In this document: one piece after another, positions 1 through 7,758 of the stretch
Layout of the letters: the number at the start of each line of letters is the position of its first letter
How positions within the stretch are numbered: position 1 is the stretch's first letter
Origin: Micromonospora siamensis
Lineage (GTDB): Bacteria > Actinomycetota > Actinomycetes > Mycobacteriales > Micromonosporaceae
Assembly (NCBI RefSeq): GCF_900090305.1
Contig: NZ_LT607751.1
Coordinates: forward strand, 2,914,001-2,978,000
Reading direction: 5' to 3'
Length of the DNA stretch: 64,000 bases
The notes under the pieces: generated by a model
Database searches by the model: none
Seen by the model: only the letters and a program-made list of their open reading frames with translations
What the model was told of the DNA's origin: nothing
Translations under genes and position numbers: made by a program

Positions 1-250
1 CCTGGAGCAGGGCCCGCAGCGTACGCGGATCCCGGCGGTCGGCCAGCGCGCCCAGCGGCACGCTCGCGGTGAGCCCGACCAGCCCGGCGACGGTCAACCC
101 GGCGGCGACGGCGGTGGCCGGCAGCCCGACGCCCCGGGTGAGGTAGAGGGCGCCACCGGCCAGCCACAGCCCGGTGCCGACGGTGTTGGCGAGGGTGGCC
201 AGCGACAGCGTGCGCAGCGGGCCCGGCGCGGGCAGCGGGGAGAGTCGCAT
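1..250 (-). CDS. MFS transporter, N-terminal part (truncated by window edge)
   Basis: Reading the minus strand from an ATG at 250 gives a hydrophobic N-terminus with two predicted membrane segments and the cytoplasmic loop GALADRRDPR, which fits motif A of major facilitator superfamily carriers. The gene runs off the left edge, so substrate and length are unknown. The start lies one base after the stop codon of the upstream serine hydrolase gene, so the two are probably co-transcribed and may be translationally coupled. Family assignment rests on about 83 residues. Confidence 0.75.
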   Translation of the reverse strand, partial: MRLSPLPAPGPLRTLSLATLANTVGTGLWLAGGALYLTRGVGLPATAVAAGLTVAGLVGLTASVPLGALADRRDPRTLRALLQ

Positions 251-251
251 G

Positions 252-1289
252 TCAGTCGGGGAACGCGGCGGAGACCTCACGGATCAACGCCGCCACGTCG
301 TCGCCCCAGTGCGAGGCGATCACCAGATCCCGGGCCGGGTCGACCCAGATCAGGTGGCGGCCGCCGTTGCCCCGGGCGCAGCGCCCGCTGGCCGGCGCCC
401 CCGGCTGCACCCGGCCGGTGTCGTTGCGCCACCACAGGTAGCCGTAGTCGGGGTTCAGCGCGCACGGCGCCCAGGCCCGGTCGATCCACTCGGCACTCAG
501 CAACCGCCGCCCGTACCAGGTGCCGCCGGAGACGTACAGGTCACCGAGCAGGGCCAGGTCGCTCGCGGAGATCCACAGCCCGCCACCCCAGTGCGCGCCA
601 CCACTGACCACCGGCACCGGTCGGCCGTCGATCGTGACCACCGAGTCGGCGTACCCGTGCCAGGACCAGGTGTCCGACGCGCCGAGCGGGTCGAGCACCG
701 CCTCCCGCAGCACGTCGGGCAGCGGGCGGCGGAACAGCAGCGTCAGGGCCAGGCAGAGCAGGTTCACCCGTACGTCGTTGTAGGCCCAGCCGGTGCCGGG
801 CGCGCCCTCCCGCTCGAAGCCCTCGCGGCGGCTCTGCGCGTCCACCCCGGTGGGCTTGCCCCACAGCTCACCGGTCCATCCGCTGGTCTGCTGCAGCAGG
901 TGCTCCCAGGTGATCCCGTCCACTGCGAGACGGGCCAGCACAGGGTGGTCGACGGCCTCCGTCACGGGGGTGCCCGGGGTGAGCAGTCCCCGGTCGAAGG
1001 CCACTCCGGCCAGGGTGGACACCACGCTCTTCGTGCCGCTGAACAGCATCTCGGGCACGGTGGGGTCGCCCCAGCTGGCGACGACCTCGCCGCGGTGCCG
1101 GATCACCCCGCTGGCGCCGGAGCCGGGCAGCAGCGGGCCGATCACCTCCCGGTGTGACTCGTCGGCGACCTGCGCGGCCAGGTAGCGGGGCATGTCGTCG
1201 ATGCCGGCGGTGACCCGCTCGGCTTGGCGGTCGGCGGCGGCACGCAGCGCGTCGAGGTCGGGTCGGGCCACGTCGTCATTGACGGTCAT
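252..1289 (-). CDS. Serine hydrolase, beta-lactamase/6-aminohexanoate-dimer-hydrolase-like family
   Basis: A 345-residue protein of the penicillin-binding-protein/class C beta-lactamase fold. The nucleophile motif SxxK is visible as SGTKS (about residue 85), a YxN-like motif appears as YND (in GWAYNDVR), and a glycine-rich HWGGGLW stretch stands where the third motif would be. Proteins of this type hydrolyse amide or ester bonds in small molecules or peptides; the true substrate cannot be told. No signal peptide is evident, so it is probably cytoplasmic. It is followed one base later by an MFS gene, suggesting a hydrolase-plus-transporter operon. Confidence 0.85.
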   Translation of the reverse strand: MTVNDDVARPDLDALRAAADRQAERVTAGIDDMPRYLAAQVADESHREVIGPLLPGSGASGVIRHRGEVVASWGDPTVPEMLFSGTKSVVSTLAGVAFDRGLLTPGTPVTEAVDHPVLARLAVDGITWEHLLQQTSGWTGELWGKPTGVDAQSRREGFEREGAPGTGWAYNDVRVNLLCLALTLLFRRPLPDVLREAVLDPLGASDTWSWHGYADSVVTIDGRPVPVVSGGAHWGGGLWISASDLALLGDLYVSGGTWYGRRLLSAEWIDRAWAPCALNPDYGYLWWRNDTGRVQPGAPASGRCARGNGGRHLIWVDPARDLVIASHWGDDVAALIREVSAAFPD

Positions 1290-1346
1290 GACCGGACCCT
1301 AGGCCGGTTCCGCCTCCGGACGCCGTCCCGTACGACGCGACGCCGG

Positions 1347-1949
1347 TCACAGGGCGGCGGCGCGCTCCCGAGGGTGGGGCACCCGGACCGAGGCCATGCC
1401 GGCGGCGGTGGCGGCCTGGATACCGAGGTCGGTGTCCTCGAAGACCAGGCACGACTCCGGCGGCACGTCGAGCAGCCGGGCGGCGGTGAGGAAGGCGTCC
1501 GGCGCGGGCTTGGCCCGCGGGTACTCCCCGGCGCAGACCAGCACGTCGAACCGGTCGAGCAGACCGAGCGTGCGCAGCGAGCCGGTGACGCCTTCCCGGG
1601 TGCTGCCGGAGACCACAGCGAACGGCACCCGGCCGTGCGCGTCCTCGATGTGGGCCAGCACCTCCGGCACGGCGGTCAGCCGGGGCAGCGCCTCCTGGTA
1701 CAGCTCCTCCTGGCGGCGCAGCACCGCATCGACCGGCATGGCCAGGCCGTGCCGTTCGTTGAGGTTGGCGACGATGTCGGCGACCGGCCGGCCGCCCCAG
1801 GCGTAGAACAGTTCCTCCGGGAACTCGCAGTCCCACTCGTGCAGCGCCGCCGTCCAGGCGACGTGGTGCAGCGGCATCGAGTCGGCGATGGTGCCGTCGC
1901 AGTCGAACAGGTACGCGCCGAACTCGCCGGCCGGCAGGGGGAGGGCCAT
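1347..1949 (-). CDS. HAD-superfamily phosphatase (beta-phosphoglucomutase/sugar phosphatase-like)
   Basis: A 200-residue haloacid dehalogenase-fold protein. Motif I is [10 protein letters not shown] near the N-terminus, motif II is VVSGSTR, the motif III lysine is in RAKPAPD, and motif IV is [10 protein letters not shown]. The helical cap inserted after motif I marks subfamily IA, as in sugar-phosphate phosphatases and beta-phosphoglucomutases. The ATG at 1949 was chosen because the DxD motif follows at the normal distance; a much longer reading frame continues upstream but overlaps the divergent acetyltransferase gene and is not supported. Substrate unknown. Confidence 0.88.
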   Translation of the reverse strand: MALPLPAGEFGAYLFDCDGTIADSMPLHHVAWTAALHEWDCEFPEELFYAWGGRPVADIVANLNERHGLAMPVDAVLRRQEELYQEALPRLTAVPEVLAHIEDAHGRVPFAVVSGSTREGVTGSLRTLGLLDRFDVLVCAGEYPRAKPAPDAFLTAARLLDVPPESCLVFEDTDLGIQAATAAGMASVRVPHPRERAAAL

Positions 1950-2003
1950 CGGCTGAGGATAATTCGCTGGGCCCGACGGCGGCGACCTGGTTGCCTCGGG
2001 GCC

Positions 2004-2513
2004 ATGGAACCGATCCGCGCCGCCCGCGCCGACGAGTTGACCGAGCTGCAGTCGATCGAGGTCGACTCGGGGGCGCCGTTCCGCGACATCGGCATGACCG
2101 ACGTCGCAGACAGCCCACCGATGCCGCACGACGTGCTCGCCGGCCATCAGGCGGCCGGCCGGTGCTGGGTGGCGGTCGACGGGGACGACCAGCCGATCGC
2201 CTTCGTGGTGGTCGAGCCGGTCGACGGCTGCGCCCACGTCGCGCAGATCAGCGTCGCGCCCGCGTACGCCCGGCGGGGTGTGGGGCGGCGGCTGCTCGAC
2301 CACGTCGCGGGCTGGGCCGGCGGGCGTGGACTGCCGGCGCTGACCCTGACCACATTTCGCAGCGTGCCCTGGAACGGGCCGTACTACGTCCGCTGCGGCT
2401 TCCGGGAGCTTTCGGCCGCGGAACTCGCCCCCGGCCTGGTCGACACGCTGGCGGCCGAGGCAGCGATGGGACTGGACATGACCGACCGGGTGGCGATGCT
2501 GCGCCGAGTCTGA
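2004..2513 (+). CDS. GNAT-family N-acetyltransferase
   Basis: A 169-residue GCN5-related acetyltransferase. The acetyl-CoA binding loop is visible as [17 protein letters not shown] (about residues 86-102), preceded by the beta-strand 4 region and followed by the YYVRCGF segment typical of motif B. It probably transfers acetyl from acetyl-CoA to an amine; the acceptor is unknown. It is divergent from the HAD gene with only 54 bases between the starts, and convergent with another acetyltransferase downstream. Confidence 0.88.
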   Translation: MEPIRAARADELTELQSIEVDSGAPFRDIGMTDVADSPPMPHDVLAGHQAAGRCWVAVDGDDQPIAFVVVEPVDGCAHVAQISVAPAYARRGVGRRLLDHVAGWAGGRGLPALTLTTFRSVPWNGPYYVRCGFRELSAAELAPGLVDTLAAEAAMGLDMTDRVAMLRRV

Positions 2514-2521
2514 CCGCCGGG

Positions 2522-3025
2522 TCAGGGCGGGGGTGTGGGCAGCCGGCGGCCGAGGGAGAGCCCCGAGTCGCCGTACCCGTGCCGTCGGTAGAACGCGACC
2601 GCGCGGTCGTTGCGGTGGTGGATCCCGGCGGAGAGCCAGCGGATGCCCTGGTCGTTGGCCCAGCTCTCGGCGGCGGCCAGCAGCGCGGCCCCGACGCCGT
2701 GGTCGCGGCGGTCGGGCAGCACAACGGTGTGCACGGCCGCGGACGGCTCGGGTCGCAGGATCTGGTGCTCGGGCGGATCGCCGTGCCGCAGCACCTCGAT
2801 CATGCCGACCACCCGCCCGTCCGGTGCCTCGGCCACCAGCACGGCGTCCCGGCCCCCGGCGAGCACGGCCCGGAAGTGGTCGGCGACGACGTCCGACCGG
2901 GGAACGCGGTAGGTCTCCGGGTCGAGGGCGAGGTGGGCGTCGGCGTTGGCCAGCCGCAGTGCCACCAGGGCGGGCAGGTCGGCGGCGGTGGCCGGTCGGA
3001 CGGTGGCTGACCTCACGGCCGCCAT
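2522..3025 (-). CDS. GNAT-family N-acetyltransferase
   Basis: A 167-residue GNAT protein. The N-terminal VRPATAADLPALVALR strand-helix is the classic start of the fold, and the acetyl-CoA loop is VVLPDRRDHGVGAALL followed by AVAFYRRHGYGDSG (motif B). The ATG at 3025 precedes the first strand directly; longer upstream frames have no family similarity. Its 3' end lies 8 bases from the end of the preceding convergent acetyltransferase, but the two proteins are not close paralogues. Acceptor unknown. Confidence 0.87.
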   Translation of the reverse strand: MAAVRSATVRPATAADLPALVALRLANADAHLALDPETYRVPRSDVVADHFRAVLAGGRDAVLVAEAPDGRVVGMIEVLRHGDPPEHQILRPEPSAAVHTVVLPDRRDHGVGAALLAAAESWANDQGIRWLSAGIHHRNDRAVAFYRRHGYGDSGLSLGRRLPTPPP

Positions 3026-3124
3026 TGTCCCAAGAAAATTCCCGCCGACTGCATCCGGCGTGGACGGTGCCGGCGAAGTGCTTGGTGGAACACCCCATGT
3101 CAGGAGCGCAGAAGGGGAAACACC

Positions 3125-3424
3125 ATGAAGAAGATGCTGTACGCCGCCGGCGTCACCGCCGCGTTCGCCGCCAGCCTCGCCGTCGCCGCGCCCGCCTCGG
3201 CCGCCCCGGCCAACGACGGCGCCGCCTGCGTGCAGGCCGGTCTGGGCACGCTGAAGAGCCTGGGCCTGCTCCAGGCCGCCGCCCAGCAGAAGATCGACTA
3301 CTCGACCCTGGCCGACCCGACCGCCGGCCCGATCTTCGCCGACCTGCCGGAGGGCTCCTACCTCTCCCTCGGCCAGGTCGTGAAGCTGCACACCACCAAC
3401 CCGGAGCTGTTCGCCTGGTGCTGA
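3125..3424 (+). CDS. Small secreted protein of unknown function
   Basis: A 99-residue protein with a textbook Sec signal peptide: a lysine-containing start (MKKM), an alanine-rich hydrophobic core, and a cleavage site near residue 27 (ASA followed by APAND). The mature part is about 72 residues and has two cysteines, one near its N-terminus (AACVQ) and one as the last residue, which could form a disulfide. A ribosome-binding site (AGGGGAAA) precedes the ATG, and a strong hairpin terminator follows. No family recognised; an exported actinobacterial hypothetical. Confidence 0.8.
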   Translation: MKKMLYAAGVTAAFAASLAVAAPASAAPANDGAACVQAGLGTLKSLGLLQAAAQQKIDYSTLADPTAGPIFADLPEGSYLSLGQVVKLHTTNPELFAWC

Positions 3425-3478
3425 CGCCCGCGACCGGCGGTTGGAGCTGACGGCCGGTCACGATTCAGGTCCATTGCG

Positions 3479-3516
3479 GAACCAGGGCCTTCCCGACCGA
3501 GGGGAGGCCCTGGTTC
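3479..3516 (+). terminator. Hairpin terminator after the secreted protein gene
   Basis: Perfect 12-bp inverted repeat (GAACCAGGGCCT at 3479-3490, AGGCCCTGGTTC at 3505-3516) with a 14-base loop, 55 bases after the stop codon of the secreted protein gene. Confidence 0.75.
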
Positions 3517-3565
3517 GTGTTCCTGGCCGCCCGCCCCGGGGGCCGGCGGCCGATAGGGTGACCGC

Positions 3566-4045
3566 ATGGTGCTGCCGTTCGTGGTCACCCTGCGCGGCTA
3601 CGACATGCGCCAGGTCGAGGGCCTCTTCACCGAGGTCGACCGTGCCCTGGCCGGCGACAGCGAGGTGGCGCGGGCCGCCGCACGGGACGCCCTTCGGTCG
3701 GCTGGCCTGCGCCGTCGGATACGCGGTTACGCGCCCGGCGAGGTGGATGCCGCGATAGCTCACCGGCAGGAGGCACTCTCGTCCCTGGGCGGCCGGCTGC
3801 GACCCGTACCGGTGCGACCGGCTGCCGACACGCCGGCTCCGTTCACCGTCGTCGTCGGCGGATACGACATCCGCCAGGTCGACGACCTCCTCGCCACGGC
3901 TGACCGTGCGCTGGCCGCCGACAGCGCCGTGGCGCGGGCCGCGGCGCGGGACGCCCTCCGGTCGGCCGACCTGCGCCGTGGGTTGCGCGGGTACGCGCGC
4001 CGAGCCGTGGACGAGGCGGTGGCAGAGCGGCTACGGGCTCTCTGA
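3566..4045 (+). CDS. Tandem DivIVA-domain-like protein
   Basis: A 159-residue protein made of two similar halves. Each half opens with a DivIVA-type motif (FVVTLRGYDMRQVEGLF near residue 5, FTVVVGGYDIRQVDDLL near residue 93) and closes with a second motif (RIRGYAPGEVDAAI near residue 51, LRGYARRAVDEAV near residue 139). The segment between them, with ARAAARDALRSA, is almost identical in both halves. DivIVA proteins bind membranes through this N-terminal motif and organise polar growth in actinobacteria, but there is no long coiled coil here, so it is not a Wag31 orthologue. It is probably a small membrane-associated or adaptor protein that arose by internal duplication. Confidence 0.75.
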   Translation: MVLPFVVTLRGYDMRQVEGLFTEVDRALAGDSEVARAAARDALRSAGLRRRIRGYAPGEVDAAIAHRQEALSSLGGRLRPVPVRPAADTPAPFTVVVGGYDIRQVDDLLATADRALAADSAVARAAARDALRSADLRRGLRGYARRAVDEAVAERLRAL

Positions 4046-4087
4046 CATCGCCCAGCGGTCGGCCCGGTCATGATCCCGCTCGAACAT

Positions 4088-4127
4088 GGAAACAGTGGCC
4101 TCCCGGAGCGGGGAGGCCACTGTTTCC
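4088..4127. terminator. Bidirectional hairpin terminator
   Basis: Perfect 17-bp inverted repeat (arms 4088-4104 and 4111-4127, loop of 6) between the convergent DivIVA-like and GH9 cellulase genes. The right arm ends in TGTTTCC, giving a short T-rich tail. Confidence 0.85.
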
Positions 4128-4152
4128 TGGATCGAGCACGATCACGCGGGGG

Positions 4153-6768
4153 TCAGGACAGCGTGCACGCCTTCCCGTTGAGGGTGACCAGGCCGGGGTT
4201 CGGGTTGGGGCCGCCGGCGCTTCCGCCGTTGAGCCCGAAGGTGACCTCGGCGCCGGGGAGGATCTTCGCGTTCCACGACTCGTTGCGGGCGGTCACCGTC
4301 GCACCGGACTGGGCCAGCCGGGCCGACCAGAAGTTGGTGACGTGCTGGTCGCCGGTGAACGCCCAGCGCACCGACCAGCCGTCCACCGCCGTGGCGCCGG
4401 TGTTGCGGACGGTCACCTGGGTGGTGAAGCCCTCCGGCCAGCTGCCGTGCGTGGTGTACGTGGCCATGCAGGTCGGCGCCGGCACCGCCGCCGCGTCGCC
4501 CTGGTCGGCGAGGAACGACGCCAGCCAGGCCAGCGCCGAGTTCCAGTTGATCGCGACCTCGTTGGTCGAGTACGAGTTGATGTCGTCGACGTAGCAGAAC
4601 ATCGGCTGGCAGCCGGCGAGCAGCTGGGCGGCGTACGGGTCCTGGATGCCGGCGTTCGCGCCACCGGCCAGCGAGCCGGCGGGCGGGTTCGGCAGCTCCG
4701 GGTTCAGCTGGTGGGCGAAGATCCGGCTGTGCTGGTTGTGCGCGTTCCGCTCACCCCAGCCGGTCACGTACGACATGTTCAGCGCGTTGCGGCCGAGCAG
4801 GTAGTCGGCGGCCTGCACCGCCCCGTCCCGGTACTTCGCGTCCCGGGTCAGGTCGAAGGCGGTGCCCAGCACGACGGCGTTGTTGACGATGTTGCTGTTG
4901 CTGCCCCAGACGTACGCGCCGGCCTCGCCGGGCAGCGGCAGCCCGTACGCCTGCGTCTTCGCGGCGGTCAGGTAGCGGTCGGCGGCGGCGGTGACCGAGG
5001 CGCGCACCTTCGCCTTCTCGGTGGCCGGCAGTGTGCTTGGCACGGTGGCCAGGTCGAGGCGGCCCAGCGCGGCCACGCTCTGCCAGCCGAACGCGCCGCC
5101 CGCGTCGAAGACGTCGGCGGTGTGCAGCGGGGAGCCGGTCAGGTCGGTCAGGTACGCCTTGTCCCCGGTGGTCAGGAAGAGTTCGACGGCGGCCCAGTAG
5201 AACTCGTCGGCGACCTTGTCGTCCTCGTACGCGCCGCCGCCGGTGCCGTCGGTGACGCTGGCGTAGATCGCCGGGTGGGCCTTGGCGGCCGCGTACGCGG
5301 TCTTCGCGGCGTCCCGGCAGCGCTGGGCGAACGCGGCGTCGTAGCGGGCGTAGAGCCGGGCGCACTGGGCGCCGACGGCGGCCAGGTTGAGGGTGGCCGC
5401 GGTGGACGGCGGGTGCAGCTCGCGTGGCTGCGGGTCGTCCTGCGGGGCGAGCGGCAGGCCGGTCCACGCCCTGTCGTGGATCTTGTGGTGGGCCATCCCG
5501 GCCAGCGGCTGGCCGGCCGGCACCTGCATGCGCAGCAGGAACTCCAGCTCCCAGCGGGCCTCGTCGAGGATGTCCGGCACCTTGTTGCCCCGCTCGGGCA
5601 CCCGCAGAGTCGAGTCGCCCAGCGCGGCGCCGCCGGCGGCGGTCTCGGCGGTCTTGGTCCGCTCGAAGGCGTTGAGCAACTGGTAGGTGGCGATGCCGCC
5701 GTTGACCACGTACTTGCCGTGGTCGCCGGCGTCGTACCAGCCGCCGCGCACGTCCAGCTCGTAGTCGCAGACGCCGGGCTGGCAGGGCACGTCGGTGTCG
5801 CCCTGGTTGGGCGCCACGCCGAGGTGCCCGGCCGGCCGGGCGTACGCCGCGCCGATCAGGTCGCCGTCGATCGGGGTGCCGCTGCGCTGGGCGTAGAAGA
5901 ACTGCAACGAGTCGGCGCGCAGCCGGTCGTAGACGGCGCCGGAGATGTCGAACGGGTGGCTGGTCTCGCCGTCGACGACCAGGGTGTAGCCGGTCCCCGG
6001 GGTCTTCACGGCGGAGAAGTCGACGGTCTGCACGTTCTGCCCGGAGGCGGCGTCGACCCCGCGCGGCGTGGCGCTGCCGCTGGCCACCACCGTCCCGGCA
6101 GCCGACCGCAGCTGCCAGGGCAGCGGGTCGGTGGCCTCGGTGACCACGGTGGCGTTCTTCGGCCCGCCGGGCAGGTAGCCGACCTGGTTGACCCGCACGC
6201 GCGGCCCGGTGTCCGGCACGTACGGCGGCGCCGCCTCGCCGCCGCGCAGCGAGACGTTGTCCAGGCAGAAGGTCTGCGCGTCGGCGCTGCCGCCGACCTG
6301 GAAGATCAGCTGCGCCGAGGGGTTGTCGGTGCCGGCGGTGAAGGTCTGCTCGACGTGCCGGGCGGCGCCGCTCGCGGCGACCTCGCTGGCGAAGTAGCCG
6401 GTGTAGGGGGCGCTGCCCTGCTGGAGCACCGCCTTGACGGTCGCCCCGGGGGTGGCCCGGACGTCGAAGGCGATGGTGTACTCGGCGCCGGCGAGCAGGC
6501 GTACCCCCTCCTGGCCGATGCCGGCGTCCCACGGGTTCGCCGTGCCGGCGGCCACGCCGGTGCAGAGCCAGCCGTCGACCACGTCCAGCGGGCCGGTGCC
6601 GTAGGAGAACCAGGGGTTCACCCCGGCGGCGAAGTCGCCGTTGGTGAGCTGTTCGGGGGCGTCCGGCGGCACCTCGGCGTACGCCGTGCCGGCGCCCGTG
6701 CCGAGGAGGGCCAGGACGGTCGCCGCGGCGAGCGCCGCACGGCGGCGTCGACGGCGGTCAGATGGCAT
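4153..6768 (-). CDS. Secreted GH9 cellulase (endoglucanase/cellobiohydrolase) with CBM4/9 and CBM2
   Basis: An 871-residue exported modular glycoside hydrolase. A signal peptide (polyarginine start, cleavage after AYA at residue 31) is followed by a CBM4/9-like module (about 40-178), a CelD-type Ig-like domain (about 188-270), the family 9 catalytic domain (about 275-755) and a C-terminal CBM2 cellulose-binding module (767-871). The catalytic aspartates are in WYDAGDHGKY (D346/D349), the conserved histidine region is HNQHSR, and the catalytic acid is Glu737 in NEVAIN. It cleaves beta-1,4-glucan outside the cell. A GTG one codon upstream (6771) has better spacing from a GGAGG sequence and may be the true start. 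Control by CebR is very likely because an exact CebR box lies 64-77 bases upstream. Confidence 0.97.
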   Translation of the reverse strand: MPSDRRRRRRAALAAATVLALLGTGAGTAYAEVPPDAPEQLTNGDFAAGVNPWFSYGTGPLDVVDGWLCTGVAAGTANPWDAGIGQEGVRLLAGAEYTIAFDVRATPGATVKAVLQQGSAPYTGYFASEVAASGAARHVEQTFTAGTDNPSAQLIFQVGGSADAQTFCLDNVSLRGGEAAPPYVPDTGPRVRVNQVGYLPGGPKNATVVTEATDPLPWQLRSAAGTVVASGSATPRGVDAASGQNVQTVDFSAVKTPGTGYTLVVDGETSHPFDISGAVYDRLRADSLQFFYAQRSGTPIDGDLIGAAYARPAGHLGVAPNQGDTDVPCQPGVCDYELDVRGGWYDAGDHGKYVVNGGIATYQLLNAFERTKTAETAAGGAALGDSTLRVPERGNKVPDILDEARWELEFLLRMQVPAGQPLAGMAHHKIHDRAWTGLPLAPQDDPQPRELHPPSTAATLNLAAVGAQCARLYARYDAAFAQRCRDAAKTAYAAAKAHPAIYASVTDGTGGGAYEDDKVADEFYWAAVELFLTTGDKAYLTDLTGSPLHTADVFDAGGAFGWQSVAALGRLDLATVPSTLPATEKAKVRASVTAAADRYLTAAKTQAYGLPLPGEAGAYVWGSNSNIVNNAVVLGTAFDLTRDAKYRDGAVQAADYLLGRNALNMSYVTGWGERNAHNQHSRIFAHQLNPELPNPPAGSLAGGANAGIQDPYAAQLLAGCQPMFCYVDDINSYSTNEVAINWNSALAWLASFLADQGDAAAVPAPTCMATYTTHGSWPEGFTTQVTVRNTGATAVDGWSVRWAFTGDQHVTNFWSARLAQSGATVTARNESWNAKILPGAEVTFGLNGGSAGGPNPNPGLVTLNGKACTLS

Positions 6769-6810
6769 CACGGGGCTGTCCTCCGGTGGTGGGGTCTGCT
6801 GCGGTGAGCA

Positions 6811-6826
6811 GGGAAAACGTTCTCCC
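6811..6826. promoter_or_regulatory. Second LacI-family-type operator candidate upstream of GH9 gene
   Basis: GGGAAAACGTTCTCCC is a near-perfect palindrome (one mismatched pair) centred on AACGTT, the centre typical of LacI/GalR-family operators. It lies 5 bases from the CebR box on the side of the gene. It could bind a second sugar-responsive repressor; this is inference. Confidence 0.5.
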
Positions 6827-6831
6827 GATAC

Positions 6832-6845
6832 TGGGAGCGCTCCCA
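6832..6845. promoter_or_regulatory. CebR box (cellulose-utilisation operator)
   Basis: The 14-base palindrome TGGGAGCGCTCCCA is identical to the consensus site bound by CebR, the cellobiose-responsive LacI-family repressor of cellulase and cellobiose-uptake genes in Streptomyces and relatives. It stands 64 bases upstream of the GH9 start and about 160 bases upstream of the divergent PP2C gene. Confidence 0.93.
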
Positions 6846-7005
6846 GCGCTCGATGTTTCCAGTCGGTAACCCGGCTGTCAATCGATCCGACCCGATGAGC
6901 TGCGAATCGGCCGGACGGAGGAGGACAGTGAGATTCGCCGCGCCACGCGTCATCGTCCTGATCTCCTAGAGACAATTCCGCCCTCCGCCTGGCAGGCTGC
7001 CTCCC

Positions 7006-7734
7006 ATGACCCTGAAGCTTCGTTCCGTCGGGGCGAGCGACCGTGGGCTGATCCGCAGCGGAAACCAGGACGCCCTGCACGCCGGCGCCTGGCTCGTCGC
7101 CGTCGCCGACGGCATGGGCGGCATGGCCGCCGGTGACCTCGCCAGCCGGATCGCCATCGACGCGGTCGGGCCGCTCGACCTCGAGACCCCCGAGCACGCC
7201 CTGGTCGAGGCGCTACAGAGCGGCATAGAGCTGGCGACCGCCCGGATCCGCCAGGCCGTCGTCGAGGACCCGGAACGACAGGGCATGGGCACCACCCTGA
7301 CCGCGCTGCTGTTCGCCCGTACCGGCAGCTGCCTGGCGCTGGCCCACGTCGGCGACTCCCGGGCCTACCTGTTCCGCGAGGGGGTGCTCAAGCAGGTCAC
7401 CCGGGACGACACCTTCGTGCAGATGCTTGTCGACCAGGGTGTGATCAGCCCCGAGGAGGCCAGCAGCCACCCCCGCCGGGCCGTGGTCACCCAGGCGTTG
7501 CAGGGCGACGAGGTCTCCCCGGCGTACGCCACGATGGTGCCCCGCCCTGGTGACCGCTGGCTGCTCTGCAGCGACGGGCTCTCCAACGTGGTCCGGCCGG
7601 ACACCCTCGCCGAGGTGCTCGGCGACCACGCCGACCGGGGCGAGTGCGCCCGCCGGCTGATCGACCTGGCGTTGCGGGCCGGCGGCCCGGACAACGTCAC
7701 CGTGGTCATCGCCGACGTCACCGACGAGGACTGA
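7006..7734 (+). CDS. PP2C-family serine/threonine protein phosphatase
   Basis: A 242-residue protein phosphatase of the PP2C (PPM) family. Metal-binding and catalytic motifs are all visible: SGNQD near residue 24, VADGMGGMAAGD near residue 37, HVGDSRAY near residue 114, SDGLSNVV near residue 190, and GGPDNVTVVI at the C-terminus. It dephosphorylates Ser/Thr residues placed by Hanks-type kinases; it resembles the cytosolic half of PstP but has no transmembrane anchor. No kinase lies next to it. It is divergent from the cellulase gene. Confidence 0.93.
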   Translation: MTLKLRSVGASDRGLIRSGNQDALHAGAWLVAVADGMGGMAAGDLASRIAIDAVGPLDLETPEHALVEALQSGIELATARIRQAVVEDPERQGMGTTLTALLFARTGSCLALAHVGDSRAYLFREGVLKQVTRDDTFVQMLVDQGVISPEEASSHPRRAVVTQALQGDEVSPAYATMVPRPGDRWLLCSDGLSNVVRPDTLAEVLGDHADRGECARRLIDLALRAGGPDNVTVVIADVTDED

Positions 7735-7758
7735 CCCGCCGGGCCGACGGCCCGGGTC
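7733..7758. terminator. Hairpin between convergent PP2C and hrpB genes
   Basis: GACCC-GCC-GGGCC (7733-7745) pairs with GGCCCGGGTC (7749-7758) around a 3-base loop, with a 3-base bulge. It overlaps both stop codons and could end transcription in both directions. Confidence 0.5.

Noticed and set aside
1950-3098. N-terminal extension of the HAD gene on the minus strand
   Set aside because: Overlaps two acetyltransferase genes; family similarity begins only at 1949.
4342-6807. Long open frame (over 800 codons) on the plus strand opposite the GH9 cellulase gene
   Set aside because: It is a shadow of GC-rich third positions. Composition is Arg/Gly/Ala/Val-rich with no domain, and the minus strand encodes a complete cellulase.
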